Virus record (IMG/VR): IMGVR_UViG_3300042434_000316 | Coordinates: 1 to 28,039 of that record | Source: a virus | Direction: 5' to 3' (one strand) | Length of the DNA stretch: 28,039 nucleotides | Shown: positions 12,555 to 18,764 of the stretch, piece after piece | How positions within the stretch are numbered: position 1 is the stretch's first letter | How the letters are laid out: every line of letters begins with the position of its first letter | The notes under the pieces: generated by a model | What the model saw: the letters and a program-made list of their open reading frames with translations, nothing else | Database searches by the model: none | What the model was told of the DNA's origin: nothing | Program-made: the position numbers and the translations under genes

Positions 12555-12638
12555 ATGCAACCCCTCCGCCCCATCGACTACACCTTCGCCGCCGCCTTCG
12601 GCATCACCCTCGGCTGCCTGATCGCGGCCTTCATCTAA
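12555..12638 (+). CDS. 27-aa single-span membrane miniprotein
   Basis: A complete frame from ATG 12555 to TAA 12638 encodes 27 residues: MQPLRPIDYTF followed by a hydrophobic run AAAFGITLGCLIAAFI that is long enough for one membrane span. It starts 7 bases after the previous stop and ends 20 bases before the next start, filling the gap exactly. GAAG is the only weak ribosome binding signal. Similar tiny membrane proteins are common in phage early operons but are usually unannotated. Function unknown. Confidence 0.55.
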   Translation: MQPLRPIDYTFAAAFGITLGCLIAAFI

Positions 12639-12658
12639 ACCACAGGAGCCCACAGACC

Positions 12659-13081
12659 ATGCAATACACCACCTACGGCCCCGGCGACAGCGCCACCTGG
12701 GGGCCGTGCACCGACCCGCGCGACCCGCGCTGGGATGGCGACCGAGAGCCCAGCGACAGCCACCGCGCCGATGCGGCCGACGAACTGCTGGCCGACGCCT
12801 GGACCACCAGCGACTGGCTCAACGCGCATATCACGCAACCCGAGTGCAGCACCACCGATGTGCGCGGTTTCGAGCACCTGGACATGAGCGAGGCCACCGT
12901 GGACCAGCTCTGGACGCTGATCCTGACCGGCAACGACGCGCAGTGCCTGCACGCCCGCATGGAGATGAAAGACCGCATCCTGCGCGACAACAAGCGGTGG
13001 ATTGCCGACCGCGCCCTAGAACTCATGGTCGAAGACACCGAAGACGACCCGTACACCGACGATCCCCACCACTGGTTTTGA
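12659..13081 (+). CDS. Unknown acidic protein (140 aa)
   Basis: The protein starts MQYTTYGPGDSATWGPCTDPRDPRWDGDREPSD and is rich in Asp, Glu, Trp and Pro, with an acidic end (EDTEDDPYTDDPHHWF). The middle (LNAHITQPECSTTDVRGFEHL) and later helix (MEMKDRILRDNKRWIADRALELM) look folded. AGGAG stands about 12 bases before ATG 12659, somewhat far. It is part of the rightward early operon. No family recognised; high acidity could suit a DNA mimic or protein binder, but this is speculation. Confidence 0.75.
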   Translation: MQYTTYGPGDSATWGPCTDPRDPRWDGDREPSDSHRADAADELLADAWTTSDWLNAHITQPECSTTDVRGFEHLDMSEATVDQLWTLILTGNDAQCLHARMEMKDRILRDNKRWIADRALELMVEDTEDDPYTDDPHHWF

Positions 13082-13094
13082 AAGGACCGACATC

Positions 13095-13292
13095 ATGGAA
13101 ATCCAAATGCACAACGTGCGCAGCGTAACGCCGGAGCCGACAGAAGCTCAGGTCATTCCTTCCTCCGGGCGCGTGTTTTTCGTCCGCAAGCTGAAGATCA
13201 CGGACAGCAAGGGCGTCACCATGACGCTGCGCCTGTTCTCGGACAGCGCCGAGGGGCTGAAGATCGCGGGAGACTCGGAGGTGGCGGCATGA
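13095..13292 (+). CDS. Unknown small protein (65 aa)
   Basis: The protein starts MEIQMHNVRSVTPEPTEAQVIPSSGRVFFVRKLKITDSKG and is predicted mainly beta strand. AAAGGA lies 8 bases before ATG 13095. Its stop overlaps the start of the next gene by 4 bases. No Cys, membrane segment or named motif. Its position, upstream of the exonuclease and annealing genes, suggests a role in early DNA metabolism but nothing in the sequence proves it. Confidence 0.75.
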   Translation: MEIQMHNVRSVTPEPTEAQVIPSSGRVFFVRKLKITDSKGVTMTLRLFSDSAEGLKIAGDSEVAA

Positions 13293-13633
13293 GCGCGAAG
13301 CACACACCGGGGCCGTGGCGCCTCACGTTAGAGCCCACCGGGTTGCCAGGCGTCAACGTGTGTTTCTGCATTGACACAGACTATGCCATCAACATCGCAG
13401 GAGGCCAGAGCCAAGAGCACCTGGGAGGCGCCAGCGGCGCAATTTTTGAGGAGGAATGCCGCGCCAACGCCCGCCTGATCGCGGCGGCGCCGGAACTGCT
13501 GGAGGCGTTGAAGGCCATGCTTTCGCACACGGCAGAATTGGACCCGATGCAGGGCTATCGGCCCGAAGAAGACTTTATCGCCGTGAAACAAGCCAGCGCC
13601 GCCATCGCAAAAGCCACCGGAGAACCCGCATGA
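13289..13633 (+). CDS. HTPGPW-type phage protein (114 aa)
   Basis: The start MSAKHTPGPWRL and the C-terminal NARLIAAAPELLEALKAM are the two landmarks of a very common uncharacterised phage family, in which a beta-rich N-terminus is followed by an Ala-rich helix. A GGAGG-containing stretch precedes the ATG, which overlaps the preceding stop. Its own TGA overlaps the exonuclease ATG as ATGA. Role is unknown although members are often found with phage recombination genes. Confidence 0.85.
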   Translation: MSAKHTPGPWRLTLEPTGLPGVNVCFCIDTDYAINIAGGQSQEHLGGASGAIFEEECRANARLIAAAPELLEALKAMLSHTAELDPMQGYRPEEDFIAVKQASAAIAKATGEPA

Positions 13634-14310
13634 CCACCCTAACCGACACCCAGCGCACCGACGAATGGCACGCTGCCCGCGCCGGCAAGGTCACTGCCAG
13701 CCGCTTCAAGGACGTCCTGGCCCGCAACAAACCCACCGCCGCGCAGGCCAAGGCCGGCGAGCTTGGCAACCCGAGCGCCGAGCGCACGCGCTACCTCTGG
13801 CAGATCGTGACCGAGCGCCTGACGGGCCAGCCCGTGCAGATGCCCGACGCCGCACCGCTGCGCTGGGGCCGCGAGAACGAAGACGCCGCCCGCGTGGCGT
13901 ACCAGTTCACCACCTCGGCCAGGATCACCGAGACGGGCTTCGTGGCGCACCCGAAGCTGCCCATCGGCGCGAGCCCTGACGGCCTGGTGACGGACGAGAC
14001 GGACCCGGATGGCGCGTTCGGCCTGATTGAGATCAAGTGCCCGTGGAGTTCTCAAGTCCACCTCGAAACGTGGCTGAACGGCATGCCCGAGGATCACCAG
14101 GCGCAGATTCAAGGCCAGATGTGGCTGACGGGCCGCGAGTGGTGCGATTTCGTGTCGTTCGACCCGCGCATGCCCGCCGACCTGCAGCTCTACGTTGAGC
14201 GAGTCAAGGGTAACCCCGAGTTCCAGGCGCGCCTGGAGCGCGAGATCATCGGATTCAGCGCAGAGGCAGACGAGATCGTGGCCAAGCTGCGCGCCAAGGT
14301 GTCCTTCTAA
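13630..14310 (+). CDS. YqaJ-type viral recombinase (lambda-exonuclease family)
   Basis: A 226-residue PD-(D/E)XK exonuclease of the YqaJ/lambda Exo type. Key residues visible are SPDGL (Asp117), LIEIKCPW (Glu134, Lys136) and QIQGQMWLTGREWCDF (Gln161 region), in the order expected. The start TDEWHAARAGKVTASRF (about 10-26) with R-x-G-x-x-T-A-S is also characteristic. Such enzymes digest one strand of linear double-stranded DNA to leave a 3' single strand for the partner annealing protein, here the next gene. ATG 13630 overlaps the preceding stop; upstream residues belong to the preceding gene's DNA and are rejected. Confidence 0.93.
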   Translation: MTTLTDTQRTDEWHAARAGKVTASRFKDVLARNKPTAAQAKAGELGNPSAERTRYLWQIVTERLTGQPVQMPDAAPLRWGRENEDAARVAYQFTTSARITETGFVAHPKLPIGASPDGLVTDETDPDGAFGLIEIKCPWSSQVHLETWLNGMPEDHQAQIQGQMWLTGREWCDFVSFDPRMPADLQLYVERVKGNPEFQARLEREIIGFSAEADEIVAKLRAKVSF

Positions 14311-14334
14311 CCACAGTAATCACAGGAGTTCTGC

Positions 14335-15054
14335 ATGACAACTGCACTCGTTCCCGTCGATCAAGTCGAGCGCATGGCCGTGGCCGTCGCCAAGTCTGGC
14401 CTATTCGGCACCAAAACGGCTGACCAGGCTTTGGCCCTGATGCTCATCGCGCAGGCTGAAGGTCTGCACCCGGCCATCGCAGCTCGTGACTACCATGTCA
14501 TCAACGGCAGGCCCACGCTCAAGGCCGACGCCATGCTGGCCCGCTTCCATTCGGCAGGCGGCAGCGTGCGCTGGGGCGAATACACCGACCGGCGCGTGGT
14601 TGGCACGTTCAGCCACCCGCAAGGCGGCAGCGTGGAGGTCGAATGGACGCTGGACATGGCCACGGCTGCCGGCCTGACCAAGAACCCGACATGGAAGTCC
14701 TACCCGCGCCAGATGCTCCGCGCCCGCTGCATTTCGGAAGGCATCCGCACAGTGTTTCCAGGCGTGGTGGTCGGCACCTACACGCCCGAGGAGGCCGAAG
14801 ACATGGGCTCCGCGTCGCCCGCGCCGGCACGCGACATGGGGCCGGTGGTCGAGGTCGCAGACTTCGGCAGCATCATGCGCCAGATCGACGCCGCGCAGAC
14901 CATTGACGCGCTGAACGATCTGCGGCCCGCAATCCGCACGCTGGACCGTGACGCCCGCACCGAGGCCATGGACGCGGCCCAGGTTCGTGCCGGTCAGATC
15001 CGCGCAGCGCAGGCGCCTGTTGATACGCTGGAGGCCGCAGATGAGCCAATCTGA
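14335..15054 (+). CDS. RecT/Bet-like single-strand annealing protein
   Basis: A 239-residue protein resembling phage recombinases often labelled RecT-like. Landmarks are MLIAQAEGLHPAIAARDYHVINGRPTLKADAMLARF (about 36-71), FSHPQGGSVEVEW (92-104) and YPRQMLRARCISEGIRTVFPGVVVGTYTPEE (123-152). AGGAG lies 6 bases before ATG 14335. It directly follows the YqaJ exonuclease, giving the usual exonuclease-plus-annealing pair that recombines phage DNA or builds concatemers. The C-terminal 80 residues are Ala/Asp/Arg-rich and less conserved, possibly an SSB-interacting tail. Confidence 0.85.
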   Translation: MTTALVPVDQVERMAVAVAKSGLFGTKTADQALALMLIAQAEGLHPAIAARDYHVINGRPTLKADAMLARFHSAGGSVRWGEYTDRRVVGTFSHPQGGSVEVEWTLDMATAAGLTKNPTWKSYPRQMLRARCISEGIRTVFPGVVVGTYTPEEAEDMGSASPAPARDMGPVVEVADFGSIMRQIDAAQTIDALNDLRPAIRTLDRDARTEAMDAAQVRAGQIRAAQAPVDTLEAADEPI

Positions 15055-15223
15055 GCAGCAGGCGCCCGAGCGCCTTTTCAGCGTGGTCCCCGCCGGCGAC
15101 CGCTGGCTTGTCGTGCGCCGCTTGGCTGGCCTGGACGGGTCGGCCGCAGTGGTGGCCGATTGCCTGACGCGCAGCAGCGCGGAGCGCGTGACCGAGGACT
15201 TGAACGCGAGGGAAGCCGCATGA
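15041..15223 (+). CDS. Unknown small protein (60 aa)
   Basis: The protein starts MSQSEQQAPERLFSVVPAGDRWLVVRRLAGLDGSAAVVADC and is likely a short beta sheet plus helix (RSSAERVTEDLNAREAA). GGAGG lies 6 bases before ATG 15041, which is inside the end of the annealing-protein gene (14-base overlap). Its stop overlaps the next start as ATGA. The pattern of a short beta domain followed by TxxxAxxxxxxLN resembles phage proteins that modulate partners, but no function is known. Confidence 0.8.
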   Translation: MSQSEQQAPERLFSVVPAGDRWLVVRRLAGLDGSAAVVADCLTRSSAERVTEDLNAREAA

Positions 15224-15519
15224 CCCCGCGCCAAGCCGAAACCCTGGCCATCGTCCGCGAGCGCCAGCCGGTTGCCATGGCCGATGTCGCGTACCGCCTC
15301 GGATGCGAAGCCGCCACGGCCAAAACCTACCTACACCAGCTCCACCAGGCCGGCCTGATCGTGCCGTCCAGCAGCAACCGCTGGGCACGCTGGCGCATCG
15401 CACCGCCGCCACCGCCGCCCGAGCCTGACTCGGTAGCCCTGCAACGTGCCATCGAGCAAGCGTCCAGCATCTGGCATTACGCGCGCCGCATTGCCGCCAT
15501 TTCAGGAGTCCACCAATGA
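15220..15519 (+). CDS. Winged-helix-like DNA-binding protein (99 aa)
   Basis: The N-terminal region MTPRQAETLAIVRERQPVAMADVAYRLGCEAATAKTYLHQLHQAGLIVPS (1-50) has the form of a winged helix: recognition helix AATAKTYLHQLHQAG then a wing-like strand. A run of prolines (PPPPPPEPDS, about 67-76) separates a C-terminal helix. ATG 15220 overlaps the previous stop, and the end overlaps the next start. It may regulate the rightward or late genes; the target is unknown. Confidence 0.8.
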   Translation: MTPRQAETLAIVRERQPVAMADVAYRLGCEAATAKTYLHQLHQAGLIVPSSSNRWARWRIAPPPPPPEPDSVALQRAIEQASSIWHYARRIAAISGVHQ

Positions 15520-15707
15520 TCCGCATCCCCAACCCCTTCCGCACCCCGAGCCCCGAGGAGTTGATCGCTCGCGAGTTGGACCAGGCCAGGCGTGGCCTGC
15601 TGGAAGCGCAGACCGGGCGCGACTACGCCAACGCGATGGTGTTCTACCATGAGACGCGGATCCACCGGCTGCGAGCGCAGTTGGAGATGGCGGGGGAGGG
15701 GCAATGA
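15516..15707 (+). CDS. Unknown small helical protein (63 aa)
   Basis: The protein starts MIRIPNPFRTPSPEELIARELDQARRGLLEAQTGRDYANAMVFYHETRIHRLRAQLE. This is a short N-terminal segment followed by two amphipathic helices likely to form a hairpin. It is a recurrent small phage protein by appearance, with no function known. Both ends overlap neighbours by 4 bases (ATGA). Confidence 0.8.
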   Translation: MIRIPNPFRTPSPEELIARELDQARRGLLEAQTGRDYANAMVFYHETRIHRLRAQLEMAGEGQ

Positions 15708-16039
15708 CAGACCGCGAATTGCTTGAGGCCGCTGCGAAGGCGGCGGGGATTGAGTTTGGATGGATTCATGACACGCCACGAATCCGCGCTGAAATGGGCT
15801 GGACTCCTTGGAACCCCCTCACCGACGACGGCGATGCGCTGCGGTTGGCGGTGAAGTTGGGGTTTACGGTCGGCCCGCACCTTGGTGCAACTTACGCGGG
15901 GGTCGCCCCGTGCCCTGACGACTTTGAAGACGGCAAGCTCCCGATCCGAATCGCACAGATGCACAACGGCGACCCCCTCGCCGCCACCCGCCGCGCCATC
16001 GTCAGGGCTGCGGCTGAGATTGGAAGGAGCATGACATGA
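15704..16039 (+). CDS. Conserved phage protein, WNPLTDDGDALRLAV type (111 aa)
   Basis: The protein begins MTDRELLEAAAKAAGIEFGW and contains WNPLTDDGDALRLAVKLG (about 36-53), a signature I recognise from many short uncharacterised phage proteins. It ends RRAIVRAAAEIGRSM, which again is typical. The fold is unknown. Overlaps of 4 bases at both ends keep it in the operon. Nothing visible indicates catalysis. Confidence 0.85.
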   Translation: MTDRELLEAAAKAAGIEFGWIHDTPRIRAEMGWTPWNPLTDDGDALRLAVKLGFTVGPHLGATYAGVAPCPDDFEDGKLPIRIAQMHNGDPLAATRRAIVRAAAEIGRSMT

Positions 16040-16458
16040 CAACCCTACGCGAAGCCGCCCAGCAGGCGCTTGAAGCTCTGGAAGAACTGAACGGGTGGCA
16101 GTCGCTGGCGCCGCCCGTGGCATCCCAAGCCGGAAGACAGGCCGCCATCAACCTCCGCGCCGCGCTGGAGCAGCCGGAGCAGGAGCCGGTGGCGTGGATG
16201 GACCCGAACAGCGGCGAAGTGTGCAGAGCCCATTGGCTTGAGTCTCACGCCCCGGAGCGCGATGTTGATCGCTTTTCTTGCCCCCTCTACACCCACCCAC
16301 CCCGCCGCGAGTGGCGCTCGTTGAGCGAGGAGGAAATACAGAGCGTGATCCAACTGGAAAGAGAGAAGCGTTTTCAGCGGAGGCCACCGCTGCCGCTGTC
16401 GATGACGGAACTCTCTCATGCTATCGAGGCCGCTTTAAGGAGCAAGAACTATGAGTGA
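16036..16458 (+). CDS. Phage protein with AAQQALEALE start and PLYTHPP motif (140 aa)
   Basis: The N-terminal helix TTLREAAQQALEALEEL is followed by RAALEQPEQEPVAWMDPNSGEV and later RFSCPLYTHPPRREW, landmarks of common uncharacterised phage proteins. Segment PVAWMD...PLYTHPP is often found alone in other phages, so this may be a mosaic. The N-terminal region and the ALEQPEQ block recur in the next gene, which suggests duplication. ATG 16036 overlaps the previous stop; the end overlaps the next start by 8 bases. Function unknown. Confidence 0.85.
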   Translation: MTTLREAAQQALEALEELNGWQSLAPPVASQAGRQAAINLRAALEQPEQEPVAWMDPNSGEVCRAHWLESHAPERDVDRFSCPLYTHPPRREWRSLSEEEIQSVIQLEREKRFQRRPPLPLSMTELSHAIEAALRSKNYE

Positions 16459-16705
16459 CCTACGAACCGCCGCCCAGCAGGCGCTGGAGGCGTTGGAGAC
16501 TGTATTCATGCCGCACCATCCAGCGGTAATCGCCCTCAAGGCTGCGCTGGAGCAGCCGGAGCAGACCTGTAACTGTCGGTGGGTTGGCGATGTCCAGACG
16601 CAGCAATGCACTCTGCATGAAGCGCACGTTGATGCGATCCACGAATGGGCCGAGCGGGCTAAGGCGGCAGAAGCAAAACTGGCCGCGCTGGAGCAGCCGG
16701 AGCAG
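16162..16705 (+). repeat. Three perfect 21-base repeats encoding ALEQPEQ
   Basis: Identical 21-base copies lie at 16162-16182, 16544-16564 and 16685-16705, each in the same reading phase and each encoding Ala-Leu-Glu-Gln-Pro-Glu-Gln. The first is in the gene at 16036, the other two are in the gene at 16451. They follow similar N-terminal coding stretches, so the copies likely mark duplication or recombination among related genes. Confidence 0.9.
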
Positions 16706-16930
16706 GAGGAATACACGCTGGTGGCGTGGTTCAACGGAAAGCCGGTGTATTCCGCACCACCCCGCTGCTCCAACTGCGCGAGCCTGCACGCCCTGAACGG
16801 GGAACTGCTGGAGGCGTTGCGCTTGATTGAGCGCCTTACCCGCGAGGCCGATGGCATTGCCATCAACGTCCGCGACATGCTGGGCGGCATTGCCCGCGCC
16901 GCCATCGCACGGGCGGAGGGGAAGGTATGA
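16451..16930 (+). CDS. Paralogue of the preceding gene (159 aa)
   Basis: The start MSDLRTAAQQALEALETV copies the start of the preceding protein, and ALEQPEQ occurs twice (ahead of TCNCRWVG and ahead of EEYTLVAW). A helical piece ends in ALHALNGELLEALRLIERL and IARAAIARAEGKV. A cluster of Cys/His residues (CNCRWVGDVQTQQCTLHEAH) and a second CSNC could bind zinc. LVAWFNGKPVYSAPP resembles the PVAW...PLYTHPP segment of the first gene, supporting shared origin. Function unknown. Confidence 0.85.
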   Translation: MSDLRTAAQQALEALETVFMPHHPAVIALKAALEQPEQTCNCRWVGDVQTQQCTLHEAHVDAIHEWAERAKAAEAKLAALEQPEQEEYTLVAWFNGKPVYSAPPRCSNCASLHALNGELLEALRLIERLTREADGIAINVRDMLGGIARAAIARAEGKV

Positions 16931-17022
16931 CCACCATTCACTTCTGGAGCCCTATGCACGGGGCTTATGTCTACGCCACGGTGCCGGTTGAGGTGGCGTT
17001 TCGACTGGCGGGGTTGACATGA
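16927..17022 (+). CDS. 31-aa miniprotein
   Basis: A frame from ATG 16927 (overlapping the preceding stop as ATGA) to TGA 17022 encodes 31 residues, beginning MTTIHFWSPMHGAYVYATVPVEVA. Its end overlaps the next tiny frame. The sequence contains beta-prone aromatic and valine residues with no membrane segment. Close packing supports translation; function is unknown. Confidence 0.5.
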   Translation: MTTIHFWSPMHGAYVYATVPVEVAFRLAGLT

Positions 17023-17060
17023 CCCGCGACGACATCATCCGCGCAAGGGGGCAGGCATGA
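17019..17060 (+). pseudogene. 13-codon remnant or leader (MTRDDIIRARGQA)
   Basis: ATG 17019 overlaps the previous stop and TGA 17060 overlaps the next ATG, both as ATGA. MTRDDIIR is a common N-terminus of longer phage proteins, so this may be the leftover start of a deleted gene that now serves only to pass ribosomes on. It is too short to be a folded protein. A chance frame is also possible. Confidence 0.35.
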
Positions 17061-17293
17061 GCATCGTCACCCACGTCGCCGTCTTCTTTGCCCGCAATCC
17101 CGAAGAAGAGCTGACAACCCACGACGTCGGCATCAAGTGGGACATGAAGCCCAACAACGTAGCCGCCTCGCTGAAGTACGCTGAGCAATCAGGCTGGGTC
17201 ACCCGCACCAAGCGCGCCGACCCGACAGCGAGAACCAAGTTCCGGTGGATTTACTCTGCTGGCCCGTTGCTTTTTAAGGAGATTGGAAGATGA
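17057..17293 (+). CDS. Winged-helix-like protein (78 aa)
   Basis: The protein starts MSIVTHVAVFFARNPEEELTTHDVGIKWDMKPNNVAASLKYAEQSGWVTRT. The order helix, TTHDVGIKW helix, NNVAASLKYAEQSGW recognition-like helix and basic wing (KRADPTARTKFRW) matches a winged-helix DNA-binding fold. ATG 17057 overlaps the tiny frame before it. Near the end of the rightward operon, it could be a late regulator; target not known. Confidence 0.8.
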   Translation: MSIVTHVAVFFARNPEEELTTHDVGIKWDMKPNNVAASLKYAEQSGWVTRTKRADPTARTKFRWIYSAGPLLFKEIGR

Positions 17294-17490
17294 AACACCC
17301 ACGCATCCCCCACGGCTGCGACCAGCAAGGACGATACCCCGAAGCCGCCGAGCCCTGCACCGAGCTGGGCCAGGATGACCCCGACTTTTACGGAGCCAAG
17401 TTCTGGGAGGGCGAGGTCATCGCAGCACTCTGCGTTGCCAGTGCAATCGTGGCCGGCCTTGGCGTTCTGGTGATGATCTTTGCGCCCTAG
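17290..17490 (+). CDS. Small membrane protein (66 aa)
   Basis: The N-terminal 40 residues are polar (MKHPRIPHGCDQQGRYPEAAEPCTEL) with two Cys, followed by a single membrane span at the C-terminus (VIAALCVASAIVAGLGVLVMIF). ATG 17290 overlaps the preceding stop. It is last in the rightward operon, and its TAG shares CTAG with the stop of the converging endolysin gene. A topology with a cytoplasmic head and C-terminal anchor is likely. Function unknown; a lysis-related role is possible but only from position. Confidence 0.75.
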   Translation: MKHPRIPHGCDQQGRYPEAAEPCTELGQDDPDFYGAKFWEGEVIAALCVASAIVAGLGVLVMIFAP

Positions 17491-17849
17491 TACGACCACA
17501 CCGTCGGCGCGGCCCGCAGATCGAGGTGGATGAACCGCTTCGAGCCCTTCTGCTGCACCCCGATGCCGGCGAACCCGAGGTGCATGGCCAGGCGCAGCAG
17601 TTCGTGCGCGTCTGCGCCCTGCACGCCCACATCGCAGGCCAGGCCCGTGGAGTGCATACCAGGCGTGGCCTTGGCCTTCTCGATGGGATTATCAGGACAG
17701 CGATAACCTGACGTAATCGTCATGGGCCGCTTGTAGACATCCCGCAGCGCCTGAAGCCGGCCCATGAACTCGGGCTTCATTTCCTGCTTGCCGCAGTGCC
17801 GGCAGCGGAACTCGGCCTCGGTGAAGTTGGGGTAGTCGGACCAGTTCAC
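17487..17849 (-). CDS. Endolysin, M15-type peptidase
   Basis: A 120-residue M15 (D-Ala-D-Ala carboxypeptidase / L-Ala-D-Glu endopeptidase-like) zinc peptidase. Metal ligands appear as His66 in GMHSTGLACDVG, Asp73 in the same block, and His108 in RFIHLDL; TITSGYRCPDNP (44-55) is also characteristic. An N-terminal CRHCGK is typical of this phage subgroup. It cleaves peptidoglycan peptides at lysis. No signal peptide is seen, so it needs the holin, encoded immediately upstream with a 4-base overlap. No other endolysin is visible in the window. Confidence 0.92.
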   Translation of the reverse strand: MNWSDYPNFTEAEFRCRHCGKQEMKPEFMGRLQALRDVYKRPMTITSGYRCPDNPIEKAKATPGMHSTGLACDVGVQGADAHELLRLAMHLGFAGIGVQQKGSKRFIHLDLRAAPTVWSY

Positions 17850-18235
17850 TTGCGCATTGCCCCGGCAACGCTGGGGGCGATCTTCTCGACGCTGCGGCCG
17901 ACGACATAGCCGCCAAGGCCGAACTCGACAATCGACCAGAGCTTGAGGTATTCAGCCTCGGAGAGATTTGGCGCAGCCCAGCCGAACCACCTCGCCACGA
18001 TAAGGCCAGCGAAGGTCAGCATCACCACCGGGCGCCAGCTTGACGCCAGCCAGTTATCCGATGCAGCCTCTGCCTTGACGATGGAAGCCGCAGCCTGCTC
18101 CAGTTCGGTCTGCTTGGCCAGCAGGGCCAGCATCATCTCAGACTCAGCCTTGGCCTTCGCCTCGGGGTCTGGGAATAGGTTACCTGCCACGCGTGACAGG
18201 ATGGGCGCTAGGGCCGGGATGAGTGCTTGCAGCAT
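17846..18235 (-). CDS. Holin, 3-TM (GTA-holin-like) type
   Basis: A 129-residue membrane protein starting MLQALIPALAPILSRVAGNLFPDPEAKAK. After a charged helix (28-60) come NWLASSWRPVVMLTFAGLIVARWFGW (61-86) and the conserved LSEAEYLKLWSIVEFGLGGYVVGRSVEK (91-118), landmarks of the 3-TM holin family first named from gene transfer agents. ATG 18235 is chosen; the longer upstream frame overlaps the previous gene. It lies directly before the endolysin, the normal holin position, and would form membrane holes releasing it. Confidence 0.88.
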   Translation of the reverse strand: MLQALIPALAPILSRVAGNLFPDPEAKAKAESEMMLALLAKQTELEQAAASIVKAEAASDNWLASSWRPVVMLTFAGLIVARWFGWAAPNLSEAEYLKLWSIVEFGLGGYVVGRSVEKIAPSVAGAMRK

Positions 18236-18237
18236 GG

Positions 18238-18504
18238 TTACTTCCCGATCAGTTTGGTGCCGTACTGCAGCAGCGCAAACAGCGTGACGGCCAGACCCCA
18301 GACGCCGATGCCACGGTTGACCCACATCTCCAGGCGCCGGTCCAGCTTCTGCGTGTAGGACTCGCTGGCCGCCACGCGCTGCTCAACGCGCCCGATGCGC
18401 TCGCCCTGGTTGGAAAGCCTTTCCTCCACCAGCACAAGCCGGGTGACGGCCTCGGTGAGCCTGTCTACCTTGGACTCAAGGCGCTTGAAGTCATCGTCCG
18501 TCAT
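18238..18504 (-). CDS. Coiled-coil membrane protein of the lysis cassette (88 aa)
   Basis: Residues 1-60 form a heptad-like coiled coil (FKRLESKVDRLTEAVTRLVLVEERLSNQG...), followed by one membrane span (GIGVWGLAVTLFALLQYG, about 65-82). This N-terminal coil plus C-terminal anchor layout resembles XhlA-type lysis accessory proteins. ATG 18504 overlaps the preceding stop, and the holin start follows two bases after its own stop. A helper, regulator or second holin role is likely by layout and position, not proven. Confidence 0.8.
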   Translation of the reverse strand: MTDDDFKRLESKVDRLTEAVTRLVLVEERLSNQGERIGRVEQRVAASESYTQKLDRRLEMWVNRGIGVWGLAVTLFALLQYGTKLIGK

Positions 18505-18764
18505 CGTTCAGCCTCGCGTGCTTGGAGTTCCATCGGATTATTCCGATAGCCGTGTCGGATTGTGTACCAGATATAGGTCGCGTAGAACCGCACCACGCCC
18601 ATGCGCTGCGCCTGTTGCCAGTGCGCCTGCTCATGCCTGACGAGCGCTGTCTCGTTGATGCGCTCGGCCAGGATGAAGATGCCGAAGGGCGGCAGCGTGA
18701 TGCCGCCGTAGCCGAAGGTTCGCAGGAACCAGCGGATGATGTGGGGCGCGGGGCGTGGGGTCAT
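18501..18764 (-). CDS. Small HExxH protein in lysis cassette (87 aa)
   Basis: The protein starts MTPRPAPHIIRWFLRTFGYGGITLPPFGIFILAE and contains HEQAH (44-48), a perfect HExxH zinc-binding motif, followed by VVRFYATYIWYTIRHGYRNNP and PMELQAREAE (77-86), where Glu79 or Glu84 could be the third ligand. It has no signal peptide, but the first 32 residues are hydrophobic. ATG 18764 overlaps the tailspike stop. The earlier open frame is the tailspike in another phase and is rejected. A metalloprotease or metal-binding fold is proposed from the motif; family members I recall are unannotated phage proteins. Confidence 0.8.
   Translation of the reverse strand: MTPRPAPHIIRWFLRTFGYGGITLPPFGIFILAERINETALVRHEQAHWQQAQRMGVVRFYATYIWYTIRHGYRNNPMELQAREAER

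Noticed and set aside
14401-15544. Minus-strand frames of 200+ codons opposite the annealing-protein region
   Set aside because: Arg-, Gly- and His-rich antisense shadows; the plus-strand genes form an unbroken ATGA-linked chain.
16162-16705. CRISPR-like reading of the three 21-base repeats
   Set aside because: Unequal spacing (about 360 and 120 bases), and all copies are in coding frames encoding the same peptide.
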